NCBI GenBank assembly: GCA_964557155.1
Contig: CAZKZC010000005.1
Location: 1-27,549, forward strand
Reading direction: 5' to 3'
DNA length: 27,549 nt
From: JAHJSY01 sp964557155
GTDB lineage: Bacteria; Patescibacteriota; Minisyncoccia; Minisyncoccales; GWA2-38-27
The notes below the pieces were generated by a model. It was not told the DNA's origin. It saw only the letters and a program-made list of their open reading frames with translations, and searched no databases. Position 1 is the stretch's first letter. Each line of letters starts with the position of its first letter. This document shows positions 19,675 through 27,442 of this stretch, piece after piece. The position numbers and the translations under genes were made by a program.

Positions 19675-21660
19675 ATGAAATTAGTTATCGTTGAAAGTCC
19701 GACTAAGGCAAAAACTATTACCAAATTTTTGGGCAAGGATTATAAGATCTTGTCCTCTTTTGGTCATATCCGAGATTTGCCAATTAGCACATTAGGTGTT
19801 GATGTTGAAAATAATTTTAAGCCAAAATATGTTATTCCAGCCAAAGCCAGAAAAGTTATAAAAGAATTAAAAGTAGAAGCTAAAAAAGCCGATGAAGTAA
19901 TCTTGGCAACAGACGAAGACAGAGAAGGAGAAGCTATCGCTTGGCATCTTTCAGAAGCTCTTGGTTTAAAAAATCCCAAAAGAATTGTTTTCCATGAAAT
20001 TACCAAAACAGCAATAAACGAAGCTCTAAAGAACCCGAGAACAATCAATCAAGATGTAGTTGATGCTCAACAAGCCAGAAGAATTTTAGACAGAATTGTT
20101 GGCTACAAGATATCTCCTTTTCTTTGGAAAAAAGTAGCCCGTGGATTATCAGCTGGAAGAGTTCAATCAGTGGCCGTAAAATTAATCGTTGAGAAAGAAA
20201 GAGAAATTGAAAAATTTAAACCAGAGGAATATTGGACTATTGAAGCCACACTCAATGAACAAGGAACAAAGAACAATGAACAAGAATTTACTGCTCTACT
20301 AAAAAAAGAGATTAAACTAGAAAAGGACGCTGACAAAATTGTTAAAGATTTAAATAGGGCTGATTATATAGTTGAAAAGATTGAAAAAAAGGAAACTAGA
20401 AGAAACCCCTTTCCCCCATTTACCACTAGCACACTTCAACAAGAAGCTTGGAAAAGATTTAAGTTCCCGGCTAGATTCACAATGCGAATTGCCCAACAGT
20501 TATATGAAAAAGGAAATATTACTTATCATAGAACCGATTCCGTAAATCTTTCTGGTATGTCTTCATCTATAGCTAAGAAATTTATTGAATCTAACTATGG
20601 TCAAAAATATTCCAAACCAAGAAAGTATAAATCTAAAGGCAAAGCTCAAGAAGCCCATGAAGCTATTAGACCAACTTTTCCCGACAAGGAGCCCATCTCT
20701 TTGAAATTGGACAAGAATCAGCAGGCATTATATGATATCATATGGAGAAGATTTATCGCCTGCCAAATGACTACAGCAATTTTTGATTCAACCTCTGTAG
20801 AGATAAGGGCTGGAGAGTATATATTTAAAGCAAATGGACAAATTCTTAAATTTGATGGTTTTCTTAAGGTCTATCCAATGAAATTTAAAGAAGAAGAACT
20901 TCCCGACTTAGAAAAAGATGAAATTTTAAATTTAGTTAAACTTGTTCCTTCGCAACACTTTACTCAACCACCATCTAGATACACAGAAGCCAGTTTAATC
21001 AAAATGTTAGAAGAGAATGACATTGGTCGACCTTCAACTTATGCTCCAATAATTTCAACTATCCAGGTCAGAAATTATATTGAAAAAAATGAACAAAAAA
21101 GATTTCAACCGACTGAAATCGGAATAGTCGTAAACGACATTCTTGTAGAACACTTTCCTAAAATAGTCGATATTGAATTCACAGCAAATATGGAAGAAGA
21201 TTTAGACAAAATTGCCGAAGGAAAACAGAAATGGACTAAAGTTTCGGAAGCTTTTTATAGGCCCTTTAATGAAAACCTTCAGGAAAAATATAAGGAGGTT
21301 AAGAAAAAAGAGGACTCTATTGAAAAAACAGACAAAGAATGTCCTAAATGTGGCAAGTTTCTTGTTATTCGCCTGGGAAGATTTGGCAAGTTTTATGCCT
21401 GTTCTGGTTTTCCTGAATGCAAACATACTCAAGCGTTAGAAAAGAAAAATCTAGGCATAAAATGTCCTAAATGTGAAAATGGAGAATTAACTGAAAAAAG
21501 AACTAAAAGAAAAAAGATATTCTATGGATGTAATCAATTCCCCGATTGCGATTTCGCCCTCTGGGACAAGCCGACAGGAAAGAAATGTGAAAAATGTGAT
21601 TCTCTATTAATTGAAACAAAAAGAAAACAAATTAAATGCTCCAACAAAGATTGCCATTAA
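19675..21660 (+). CDS. topA: DNA topoisomerase I (type IA)
   Basis: The 661-residue protein has an N-terminal Toprim domain (KLVIVESPTKAKTITKFLG; acidic triad in TDEDREGEAIAWH, 79-91), the catalytic Tyr284 in YHRTDSVNLSG and three C-terminal zinc ribbons (CPKCGKFLVIR; CPKCENGELTE; CEKCDSLLIE). It relaxes negative supercoils. It is compact compared with E. coli TopA (865). The ATG at 19675 directly precedes KLVIVESP. The gene is divergent from the 28-codon ORF, whose -35 box is only 7 nt away. A DnaA-box-like site and a small RNA follow. Confidence 0.96.
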   Translation: MKLVIVESPTKAKTITKFLGKDYKILSSFGHIRDLPISTLGVDVENNFKPKYVIPAKARKVIKELKVEAKKADEVILATDEDREGEAIAWHLSEALGLKNPKRIVFHEITKTAINEALKNPRTINQDVVDAQQARRILDRIVGYKISPFLWKKVARGLSAGRVQSVAVKLIVEKEREIEKFKPEEYWTIEATLNEQGTKNNEQEFTALLKKEIKLEKDADKIVKDLNRADYIVEKIEKKETRRNPFPPFTTSTLQQEAWKRFKFPARFTMRIAQQLYEKGNITYHRTDSVNLSGMSSSIAKKFIESNYGQKYSKPRKYKSKGKAQEAHEAIRPTFPDKEPISLKLDKNQQALYDIIWRRFIACQMTTAIFDSTSVEIRAGEYIFKANGQILKFDGFLKVYPMKFKEEELPDLEKDEILNLVKLVPSQHFTQPPSRYTEASLIKMLEENDIGRPSTYAPIISTIQVRNYIEKNEQKRFQPTEIGIVVNDILVEHFPKIVDIEFTANMEEDLDKIAEGKQKWTKVSEAFYRPFNENLQEKYKEVKKKEDSIEKTDKECPKCGKFLVIRLGRFGKFYACSGFPECKHTQALEKKNLGIKCPKCENGELTEKRTKRKKIFYGCNQFPDCDFALWDKPTGKKCEKCDSLLIETKRKQIKCSNKDCH

Positions 21661-21672
21661 ATTTTAACTAAC

Positions 21673-21681
21673 TGTGGAAAA
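21673..21681 (-). promoter_or_regulatory. DnaA-box-like site after topA
   Basis: TTTTCCACA on the minus strand differs by one base from the DnaA consensus and stands just before the -35 box of the small RNA at 21717. A single near-match could be chance. Confidence 0.3.
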
Positions 21682-21684
21682 CTA

Positions 21685-21713
21685 TTGCTTGTCATTGATT
21701 TTTATGCTATAGT
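21685..21713 (+). promoter_or_regulatory. Promoter of the small RNA downstream of topA
   Basis: TTGCTT (21685-21690), a 17-nt spacer and an extended -10 TGCTATAGT (box 21708-21713). Confidence 0.65.
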
Positions 21714-21716
21714 GAA

Positions 21717-21803
21717 AGTGGCTCTTGGAGGGCTTCGGCCCTGTCACGGCTATCCAAGCTGTAGCCAAGTGCCACTAAAGAATACCGTAAAACGGTATTT
21801 TTT
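21717..21803 (+). ncRNA. Structured small RNA (about 85 nt), unknown family
   Basis: An AGTGGC/GCCACT stem (21717-21722, 21771-21776) closes a junction with two hairpins. One is AGGGC-TTCG-GCCCT with a UUCG tetraloop (21729-21742). The other is GGCTA/TAGCC (21748-21766) with a 9-nt loop. That loop holds CCAAG (21754-21758), complementary to CTTGG (21724-21728) in the junction, so a 5-bp pseudoknot can form. A promoter precedes it and a perfect terminator follows. It has no ORF. It lacks the GGAA and AGCAG motifs of SRP RNA and does not fold as a tRNA. I do not recognise the family. Confidence 0.65.
21781..21803 (+). terminator. Terminator of the small RNA
   Basis: Perfect 8-bp stem AATACCGT/ACGGTATT with a 3-nt loop, followed by a run of T. 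It may also serve the convergent minus-strand gene ending at 21807. Confidence 0.8.
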
Positions 21804-21806
21804 AGT

Positions 21807-22289
21807 TTAATCGGAGTCTGGATTACCGGCATGCAACATTCTTTTGCTTCCCAGTTTATCAATGCCCCAGTAAGGAATTATACTCCAAAAATATCTTTCT
21901 CCTCCAAAAACTTCTTTTACGATAACTTTTATACGAACATTTTCTAAAACAGCAATGAACTCATAAAAAATAATATCTTTCATAATATATTTCCACTTAC
22001 CACTTGTTTTATGAGGCTCGAGTCGTCTTGTTCTCCAAATTCCTTGCAACGTATGTGACTTACTTAATACTTGTGGTGCAAGATACAAAAGTTTTAATCG
22101 AGAATATTGATCTTTATGAGCACGAGCTTGTTGATCAGACTTAAATTTAAGATGATGAAATCCTTTTGTGTTGAACAATATTTTTTCTTTAAGATATGGG
22201 CAATAAACCGAATCAAGTAATTGATACAATCTTTTGGCTTCGTCTCTGGCTTTTTTAAATTCTTCTTCGTTAAAATTAAATTTCCCCAT
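21807..22289 (-). CDS. Conserved-looking hypothetical protein, possibly a small nuclease/toxin fold
   Basis: The 160-residue basic protein starts MGKFNFNEEEFKKARDEAKR, followed by VYCPYLKEKILFNTKGFHHL and later VLENVRIKVIVKEVFGGERY and FWSIIPYW. The helix-rich N half and the strand-like C half with a conserved-looking GFHHLKFK recall small RelE/PBECR-type RNases, but I cannot establish this by eye. It stands alone on the minus strand, convergent with the small RNA. The start is uncertain: GGAGG occurs 15 nt before the ATG, farther than usual. Confidence 0.55.
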   Translation of the reverse strand: MGKFNFNEEEFKKARDEAKRLYQLLDSVYCPYLKEKILFNTKGFHHLKFKSDQQARAHKDQYSRLKLLYLAPQVLSKSHTLQGIWRTRRLEPHKTSGKWKYIMKDIIFYEFIAVLENVRIKVIVKEVFGGERYFWSIIPYWGIDKLGSKRMLHAGNPDSD

Positions 22290-22323
22290 TTTTTATTTTA
22301 TTAATCCTCCATGGTAATTAACT

Positions 22324-23052
22324 TCATGAACTATTTTTTATTTTTTCCAATTGTTCAACATGTAGCTTTTTTATTTCTAGAAATTCTTGCGAAACATTTT
22401 CGTTATCTTTCATAATTGAAAAAGTTTCAAGCAATATGGTTCCACTATATCCAAATGAGTTTATTTTAGAGAGAATTTCGTTAAGTTCTTCTTTTGAGTC
22501 ATAGAATAAATGGTCAGAATTCCCCACATTATAATGAAGATGGATGTGTTGTATTTTTAATGCAAGGTTTCTGATAAATCCATCTAGTTCTGAGTTTCCA
22601 TTTGCATGCCCAATATCTAATGTCAATCCAGCACTAGGAATTTCTTCCAATAATTTTGACATACTATCCACGAAAGAATATGGTGAAATTGAAAGATTTT
22701 CAATCAATAATTCCATTTTATTTTTTTGACAAAAAATATTTATTTCTTTCAAAATGTTTGCATTTTCACCTATATTTAAATCTTGACGAGGATGAATTGT
22801 AATTTTTTTCGTACCTAAATTTTTAAGTATTTTAATATTTTTAATAATATCATTAAATTCAGTTATTTCCCAGTGAATATGACCAAGAACTTCAAATCCG
22901 TTTAACGCATCTTTTATATTATAAAAATTATTATTAATTGTCCTCAATAATTCTGGTTGTATTGTAACCTCTGTAAAATCAAAATGCTTTTTAGCAAATT
23001 CAATCTCCGAACATAAGTCTGCTCGAAAACCTGACATATACCCAAATTTCAT
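22324..23052 (-). CDS. Sugar phosphate isomerase/epimerase-like TIM barrel (AP endonuclease 2 family)
   Basis: The 242-residue protein has the order of metal-binding strands seen in xylose isomerase-like barrels: GHIHWEI (about 57-63), ITIHPR (about 84-89), LLIENLS (about 114-120), LTLDIGHANG (about 143-152), HIHLHYN (about 168-174) and a final LLETFS. His, Glu and Asp at these strand ends usually bind a divalent metal. The substrate is unknown. The start overlaps the 37-codon ORF by 4 nt (ATGA), so they are translationally coupled. Confidence 0.75.
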   Translation of the reverse strand: MKFGYMSGFRADLCSEIEFAKKHFDFTEVTIQPELLRTINNNFYNIKDALNGFEVLGHIHWEITEFNDIIKNIKILKNLGTKKITIHPRQDLNIGENANILKEINIFCQKNKMELLIENLSISPYSFVDSMSKLLEEIPSAGLTLDIGHANGNSELDGFIRNLALKIQHIHLHYNVGNSDHLFYDSKEELNEILSKINSFGYSGTILLETFSIMKDNENVSQEFLEIKKLHVEQLEKIKNSS

Positions 23053-23162
23053 ACGATCAAAAATACTTTATAATTTGTTTGTTCTAATAGTTTTTTAGCA
23101 TTATCCATTTCTGTTGCGAAAGTTATACTTCCACCGATCATAATTTTCTTTTTTTCTTCCAT
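23049..23162 (-). CDS. 37-residue ORF, perhaps the remnant of a longer gene
   Basis: The frame MEEKKKIMIGGSITFATEMD (first 20 residues) ends in YKVFLIV. The opening IMIGGSI followed by FATEM and a lysine-rich helix resembles the first strand and helix of nucleoside 2-deoxyribosyltransferase-like proteins, which are much longer. It lies 5 nt after the thioredoxin stop and overlaps the isomerase start by ATGA, so it sits in an intact operon. It may be a true small protein or a truncated gene kept for coupling. Confidence 0.45.
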   Translation of the reverse strand: MEEKKKIMIGGSITFATEMDNAKKLLEQTNYKVFLIV

Positions 23163-23167
23163 AAATT

Positions 23168-23488
23168 TTAGCTGTCAATTAAAGAATTAAGTTTTTTTAT
23201 AAAAATCTGTTCTGATCTTAATCCAACGGCTCTTTCTATTGGTTTTCCATCCTTAAATATTATAACTGTAGGGGTTGCTGGTACTTTATACTTTTTTGCT
23301 GTTTGAGGCCCCTCAAAGATATTTAACTTTCCAAGCATCACCTTCTCCTCTAACTCTTTGGCTACATTATCTAAAACTAAATTCATTCTTTGACATGGAA
23401 CACACATAGGACTCCAAAAATCAACCAAGAATAAACCTTTTTTATTCAAAACTTCCTCTTCAAAATTTTCGTCATCTAGATCAATCAT
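23168..23488 (-). CDS. Thioredoxin with CVPC active site
   Basis: The 106-residue thioredoxin fold has the active site WSPMCVPC (Cys29, Cys32) in place of the classic WCGPC, and the cis-Pro segment VPATPTVIIFKDG. Such proteins reduce disulfides in the cytoplasm; there is no signal peptide. The Val-Pro dipeptide would be expected to shift the redox potential. It follows tRNA-Leu and precedes the 37-codon ORF and the isomerase. Confidence 0.88.
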   Translation of the reverse strand: MIDLDDENFEEEVLNKKGLFLVDFWSPMCVPCQRMNLVLDNVAKELEEKVMLGKLNIFEGPQTAKKYKVPATPTVIIFKDGKPIERAVGLRSEQIFIKKLNSLIDS

Positions 23489-23497
23489 AATGATTTA

Positions 23498-23514
23498 TTG
23501 ATGACGATCATCAA
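23498..23514 (-). other. Hairpin between tRNA-Leu and thioredoxin gene
   Basis: 7-bp inverted repeat TTGATGA/TCATCAA with 3-nt loop, 9 nt before the thioredoxin start. No T-tract. It may separate tRNA processing from trx mRNA or affect translation. Confidence 0.4.
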
Positions 23515-23529
23515 CAACTTTTAAGATGT

Positions 23530-23612
23530 GCCGTGGGTGGGGGTCGAACCCACACGAGATTGCTCTCATAGGTGTTTGAGACCTACGCGTATACCAGTTC
23601 CGCCACCACGGC
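23530..23612 (-). tRNA. tRNA-Leu (anticodon CAA)
   Basis: The 83-nt cloverleaf has a 7-bp acceptor stem GCCGTGG/CCACGGC, a D-arm, anticodon stem TAGGT/ACCTA with loop CTCAAAC (anticodon CAA, reading TTG), a long variable arm typical of type II tRNA-Leu (TGAGAGCAATCTCG) and a T-arm GTGGG-TTCGACC-CCCAC. The 3' CCA is not encoded. It starts 7 nt after the PAP2 phosphatase gene. Confidence 0.95.
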
Positions 23613-23619
23613 CGATAAA

Positions 23620-24117
23620 TTATTTTACCATAAGTTTATGAATTAGCCAACCGGAGAAAATTCCAACTATGGCTCCAGCAAAGATATCTGAAGGCCAATG
23701 AATACCCGAAAAAACTCTAGCAGTTACTATTAAAAAACTGGCTAGAAAAAACACACCGCCTAATTTTCTGTTATAGAAATAGACGATAGTTGAAATAGCA
23801 AAAAAGAATGCTACGTGACCAGATGGAAAAGAAGAAGTGTTGTGTTCAAAAAGTAAATTAACATCGTTGTTAACAAATGGTCTTGATCTCGGTAATATCC
23901 AACGAATAAAACTGACAAAACCAAATCTTGCTAGAATTCCAGCAAGTACCGCTTGGATAGCTGGCTTTAAATTCTTTCTAAAATTAAGTATCGCTAAAAC
24001 AACAATGACCAAAATCAAAGCATAGCCAAGATATTCTGCTAAAATAATACCTAAAGTATCAAGAAAAGACCACTTTAAAGCATATTGGTTTATTAAATTA
24101 AACAGATATAAATCCAT
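23620..24117 (-). CDS. PAP2-family phosphatase, undecaprenyl-diphosphatase-like
   Basis: The 165-residue protein has about five membrane segments and the three PAP2 motifs: RWILPRSRP (72-80, motif 1, with Arg for the usual first Lys), PSGH (98-101) and ARVFSGIHWPSD (133-144). Such enzymes recycle undecaprenyl pyrophosphate for the cell wall (BcrC type) or dephosphorylate other lipids. The frame starts at a GTG at 24144, but that part is the folD terminator palindrome, so ATG at 24117 is chosen. It has no obvious Shine-Dalgarno. Confidence 0.85.
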   Translation of the reverse strand: MDLYLFNLINQYALKWSFLDTLGIILAEYLGYALILVIVVLAILNFRKNLKPAIQAVLAGILARFGFVSFIRWILPRSRPFVNNDVNLLFEHNTSSFPSGHVAFFFAISTIVYFYNRKLGGVFFLASFLIVTARVFSGIHWPSDIFAGAIVGIFSGWLIHKLMVK

Positions 24118-24124
24118 GCGTTGA

Positions 24125-24871
24125 TTAAAAAGTGACCGAGTCACTTTTAGCCGAAAGTGACTCGGTCACTTTTTTAATTAAATTTTCTAACAGGCAGGCG
24201 ACGGTTATTGGTCCTATTCCACCAATACGAGGAGTTATATAACCCGCTTTTTCAAAAACATCTTCCTCTACATCTCCTCCGACATCAATAACAACAGCTC
24301 CATCCTTAACCATCTCCTTTTTTAAGAGACCTGGCTTACCAGCCCCAGAAATTATAATGTCAGCGTCGCCAATATTGTTCGAGAACTTTAAATCTTGCTC
24401 CCCCAACCATTTAGCGACAGGAATACCTACTAATCTCCCCCTTCCGATCAAAGCAATCTTTTTATTCTTCAAAGATATATCATATTCTTCTAATATATAC
24501 TTTATAGCACAAACCACAGGAGAAATGGATTCAACATCTTTTTCTTTAGGAATAGAATTTAAAATCTCATCTGTATTAATATGTTCCGGCAAAGGTAATT
24601 GAACAACTAGGCCAGAAATATTATCGTCTTTAATAATATCCATAACTTCTTCAAGGAGCTTGGCTCCTTTAATTTCGCTTGAGAATTTGAAGAGCTGGAA
24701 ATCTATTCCTATTTTATGACAGGCCTCTTCTTTTTTACTAACATAAATTTTAGAACTAGAATCATCACCAACTAAAACAACAGCTAATTTTAATTTGAGC
24801 TGTTTCTCTTTAATCTCTTCTTCTAGTCTTTTTAATATCTTTTCTGATATTTTTTTACCATCAATAATCAT
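24125..24871 (-). CDS. folD: FolD-like methylenetetrahydrofolate dehydrogenase/cyclohydrolase, shortened
   Basis: The 248-residue protein (usual about 285) has SKIYVSKKEEACHKIGI with the catalytic Tyr/Lys region, VVQLPLPEHI, the nucleotide-binding ALIGRGRLVGIP and the C-terminal GGIGPITVACLLEN. The usual KDVDGFHP reads KDVESISP, and the following loop with the conserved TPxG motif is missing. FolD makes 10-formyl-tetrahydrofolate from the methylene form produced by GlyA, encoded just upstream. The last 15 codons lie in a terminator palindrome, so the C-terminal tail is repeat-encoded. Altered activity is possible. Confidence 0.85.
   Translation of the reverse strand: MIIDGKKISEKILKRLEEEIKEKQLKLKLAVVLVGDDSSSKIYVSKKEEACHKIGIDFQLFKFSSEIKGAKLLEEVMDIIKDDNISGLVVQLPLPEHINTDEILNSIPKEKDVESISPVVCAIKYILEEYDISLKNKKIALIGRGRLVGIPVAKWLGEQDLKFSNNIGDADIIISGAGKPGLLKKEMVKDGAVVIDVGGDVEEDVFEKAGYITPRIGGIGPITVACLLENLIKKVTESLSAKSDSVTF
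24127..24174 (-). terminator. folD terminator made of two nested palindromes
   Basis: Two 21-nt arms (24127-24147 and 24154-24174) are perfect inverted copies, followed by a T-run on both strands. Each arm is itself a palindrome, AAAGTGAC-N3-GTCACTTT (24129-24147 and 24154-24172). The last folD codons and its stop are inside it. Confidence 0.75.
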
Positions 24872-24879
24872 TTTTATTT

Positions 24880-24941
24880 TATCGAATGTTCAACACTCGG
24901 TGACTAACACTGCGATAGTATTGAACATCCGATGTTCGATA
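24880..24941. repeat. Interleaved palindrome between glyA and folD
   Basis: TATCGAA/TTCGATA (24880-24886, 24935-24941) and a 12-nt stem around ATGTTCAA/TTGAACAT (24886-24897, 24917-24928; one mismatch) enclose a 19-nt loop. A local GAACAT/ATGTTC repeat at 24923-24937 can compete with them. There is no T-tract; it might act as a switch or a processing site in a glyA-folD mRNA. Confidence 0.5.
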
Positions 24942-24947
24942 AACTTT

Positions 24948-26192
24948 CTAATTGGGTAAAGGAAATTTCTTGCAAAGCTCTTTAATTTCTTGTCTAACTC
25001 TTTGACAATTATCTTCATCAGATATCACATCATCAATCCAACCAGCAATTAATTTCATTTCTGGTTCTTTCATTCCTCTTGTTGTAATCGCCGGCGTTCC
25101 CAAGCGAAGACCTGATGGTTTGAATGGAGGATTGGGATCAAAGGGTATGCTATTTTTATTCACAGTAATCCCTGCTCTTTCTAATCTATCTTGAGCTTCC
25201 GCTCCTAAAATATTTTTATTCTGTAAATTAATTAATATTAGATGATTGTCCGTGCCATCGGTTACCAACTTAAACCCACAACCAATCAAAGCCGAAGCTA
25301 AAGTTTTAGCGTTATTAACTATCTGCTGAGCATATTCTTTAAATTCGGAAGTTCCGGCTTCTTTCAAACAAACTGCAATCCCAGCAATATTATTTTCATG
25401 GGGCCCTCCTTGTAATCCGGGAAAAACAGCTTTATCAATCTTCTTTGCCAATTCAGGATCTTTGGCTAACCCCTTTTCGGTAATCATTATTATTCCCCCT
25501 CTGGGACCTCTTAATGTTTTGTGAGTTGTTGTTGTTACGATATGAACAAAAGGAACTGGACTCGGATGAACTCCAGCTACGACAAGACCAGCTATGTGAG
25601 CAATATCTGCTGCTAAATATGCTCCGACAGAATCAGCAATTTCACCTAATCTTTTCCAATCAAATAACCGAGAATAGGCAGTGGCCCCTACCCATATAAG
25701 GCAAGGTTTTATTTCTTGAACTTGTTTTTGAATCGTATTATAATCAAGTAGATTGGTTTCTTTACTAACTTCGTATTGAACTGAATTATAGTATTTAGCT
25801 GAAAAGTTAACCTTCCAGCCATGAGTTAAATGACCTCCATGAGGAAGAGACATTCCCATAACCGTATCGCCGGGATTCAGAACAGCAAAATAGACCGCCT
25901 GATTAGCCGGAGAGCCAGAATATGGTTGAACATTAGCATGAACAACATTAAATAATTTTTTAGCTCTCTCTTGACAAATATTTTCCAACTTATCATAGTA
26001 TTCTAGACCGGCATAATATCTTTTACCCGGATAACCTTCAGCATATTTATCAGTCAAAACGGAACCTAAGACCTCCCTCACTGCTGACGAAGTATGATTT
26101 TCAGAAGGAATCATCTCTAAAGAAGTTTCCTGTCTTTCTTTTTCTTTCTCAATTAAGTCCCCTATTTCTTTATCTTTTTCAATAAGTTTCAT
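24948..26192 (-). CDS. glyA: Serine hydroxymethyltransferase
   Basis: The 414-residue PLP enzyme has the Schiff-base Lys225 in TTTTHKTLRGPRGG, substrate residues in YAEGYPGKRYYAG (50-62) and LPHGGHLTHG (116-125), and the C-terminal RLGTPAITTRGM. It converts serine and tetrahydrofolate to glycine and methylene-tetrahydrofolate, the substrate of FolD, which follows. The start overlaps the upstream nucleotidyltransferase-Sua5 gene by 4 nt (ATGA). Confidence 0.96.
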   Translation of the reverse strand: MKLIEKDKEIGDLIEKEKERQETSLEMIPSENHTSSAVREVLGSVLTDKYAEGYPGKRYYAGLEYYDKLENICQERAKKLFNVVHANVQPYSGSPANQAVYFAVLNPGDTVMGMSLPHGGHLTHGWKVNFSAKYYNSVQYEVSKETNLLDYNTIQKQVQEIKPCLIWVGATAYSRLFDWKRLGEIADSVGAYLAADIAHIAGLVVAGVHPSPVPFVHIVTTTTHKTLRGPRGGIIMITEKGLAKDPELAKKIDKAVFPGLQGGPHENNIAGIAVCLKEAGTSEFKEYAQQIVNNAKTLASALIGCGFKLVTDGTDNHLILINLQNKNILGAEAQDRLERAGITVNKNSIPFDPNPPFKPSGLRLGTPAITTRGMKEPEMKLIAGWIDDVISDEDNCQRVRQEIKELCKKFPLPN

Positions 26193-27442
26193 GGTCTTAA
26201 GATTTGAGGTTTTTCTTTGGTGAGATCTATGACGATTGAAGATGGACTCGAAGGAAGTTTACCAGCACTTAAAACCAAATCTGGTTTAGCTCCATGTTTT
26301 TCAAATTGGTCTAAAACTTCTTTAATATCTGAAAGGGGTCCCTTACCCGAAAGATTGGCCGAAGTACTTGTTAATGGTTTCCCAAGCTTATCAATAATAT
26401 CTAAAACTAATTTATTATCTGGAACTCTTAAACCGATCGTTGATTCTTTGCCAAATAAAATTTTTGGTAATCCACATCTTTCTTTCCTTTTTAAGACAAC
26501 TGTTATCTTGCCCGGCCAAACTTCGTTCAAGAAATGCTTTTGCTTTTCGTCTATAATAGCTAATTTTTTAGCCATTTCTATATCTTTAACAAAAATAGGA
26601 ATTGGTTTTTCCCTACTTCTTTCCTTTATATCAAAAATCTTCTTCACCGCGTTCTCGTTAGTGGCATCAGCTAAAAGTCCGTAAACAGTATCTGTCGGCG
26701 AAACAACCACTTGCCCTCTCTTAATAAACTCTACAGTTTTTTCGACAACATCTCTTGATCTATAAGAAATAATATCAAAATGTCTATTTTGCCAGAAAAG
26801 CTTTTTAAACTTTTTGAAAGAACCCAAGAAACAAGAAAGTTTTATTATATCAGCTGGATTTCCGAAGTCCAACCAAAAATCATTAATCTTTTGGATTTTC
26901 ATTTTTTTATCTTTCGCTAAAAGATTAATAGCGTCAGTAATTTCATATTCACCTCTTGATGACTTCTTTATTTTATCAAGCTTATCAAAAACTTCAGGAT
27001 TAAACTTATAAAGACCAGTATTGGTTAAATTGCCGACATAATCTTTTGGTTTTTCAACAACTTTTTTTAATAGTCCATCTTCCTCAATAAGAACTCCATA
27101 TTTTTCAGGATTCTTGCGATGAATTCCAGCAATATAGTTATACTTGCCGTTTATGTTTATATCTTTTAAGTCTCTAACCGAATAAAGATTATCTCCACAA
27201 AGATAAATAAACTTGCTTTTACCAACAATATCTTTAACACATTTTAATGGACAAGCAGTACCATATATCTTACTCTTAGGTCCTAAAATAGCATACTGAC
27301 TAACCATTCTAATATTATATTGACTCGGTCTCAAACTTTTCAAAGGGGGCTTATATTTCTTCAAAAACTCCCCAATCAACTCCTCCTTATAACCAACAAC
27401 TAAAATTAATTCCCTGTATCCAGCCAAAAATAGATTATCTAA
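26189..27442 (-). CDS. Nucleotidyltransferase fused to Sua5/YrdC (TsaC) domain, 5' end lost
   Basis: Two domains are visible. The first (27442 to about 26790) is a sugar-1-phosphate nucleotidyltransferase: LAGYRELILVVGYK, YLCGDNLYSV, GVLIEEDGLLKKVVEKP and NTGLYKFNPEVF. The second (about 190 residues) is Sua5/YrdC: VSPTDTVYGLLADATN, KERSREKPIPIF and STSANLSGKGP, which makes threonylcarbamoyl-AMP for tRNA t6A. The N-terminal GxGxRxxP nucleotide loop is missing. The frame is open to 27481, but upstream of about 27440 it reads a low-complexity hydrophobic tail antisense to a Cas12a-like frame, so the gene is truncated by a junction. It overlaps glyA by 4 nt. Confidence 0.82.
   Translation of the reverse strand, partial: LDNLFLAGYRELILVVGYKEELIGEFLKKYKPPLKSLRPSQYNIRMVSQYAILGPKSKIYGTACPLKCVKDIVGKSKFIYLCGDNLYSVRDLKDININGKYNYIAGIHRKNPEKYGVLIEEDGLLKKVVEKPKDYVGNLTNTGLYKFNPEVFDKLDKIKKSSRGEYEITDAINLLAKDKKMKIQKINDFWLDFGNPADIIKLSCFLGSFKKFKKLFWQNRHFDIISYRSRDVVEKTVEFIKRGQVVVSPTDTVYGLLADATNENAVKKIFDIKERSREKPIPIFVKDIEMAKKLAIIDEKQKHFLNEVWPGKITVVLKRKERCGLPKILFGKESTIGLRVPDNKLVLDIIDKLGKPLTSTSANLSGKGPLSDIKEVLDQFEKHGAKPDLVLSAGKLPSSPSSIVIDLTKEKPQILRP

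Noticed and set aside
21717..21803. SRP (4.5S) RNA or tRNA identity for the small RNA
   Set aside because: The GGAA tetraloop and AGCAG internal loop of SRP RNA are absent and no cloverleaf with T-arm can be drawn.
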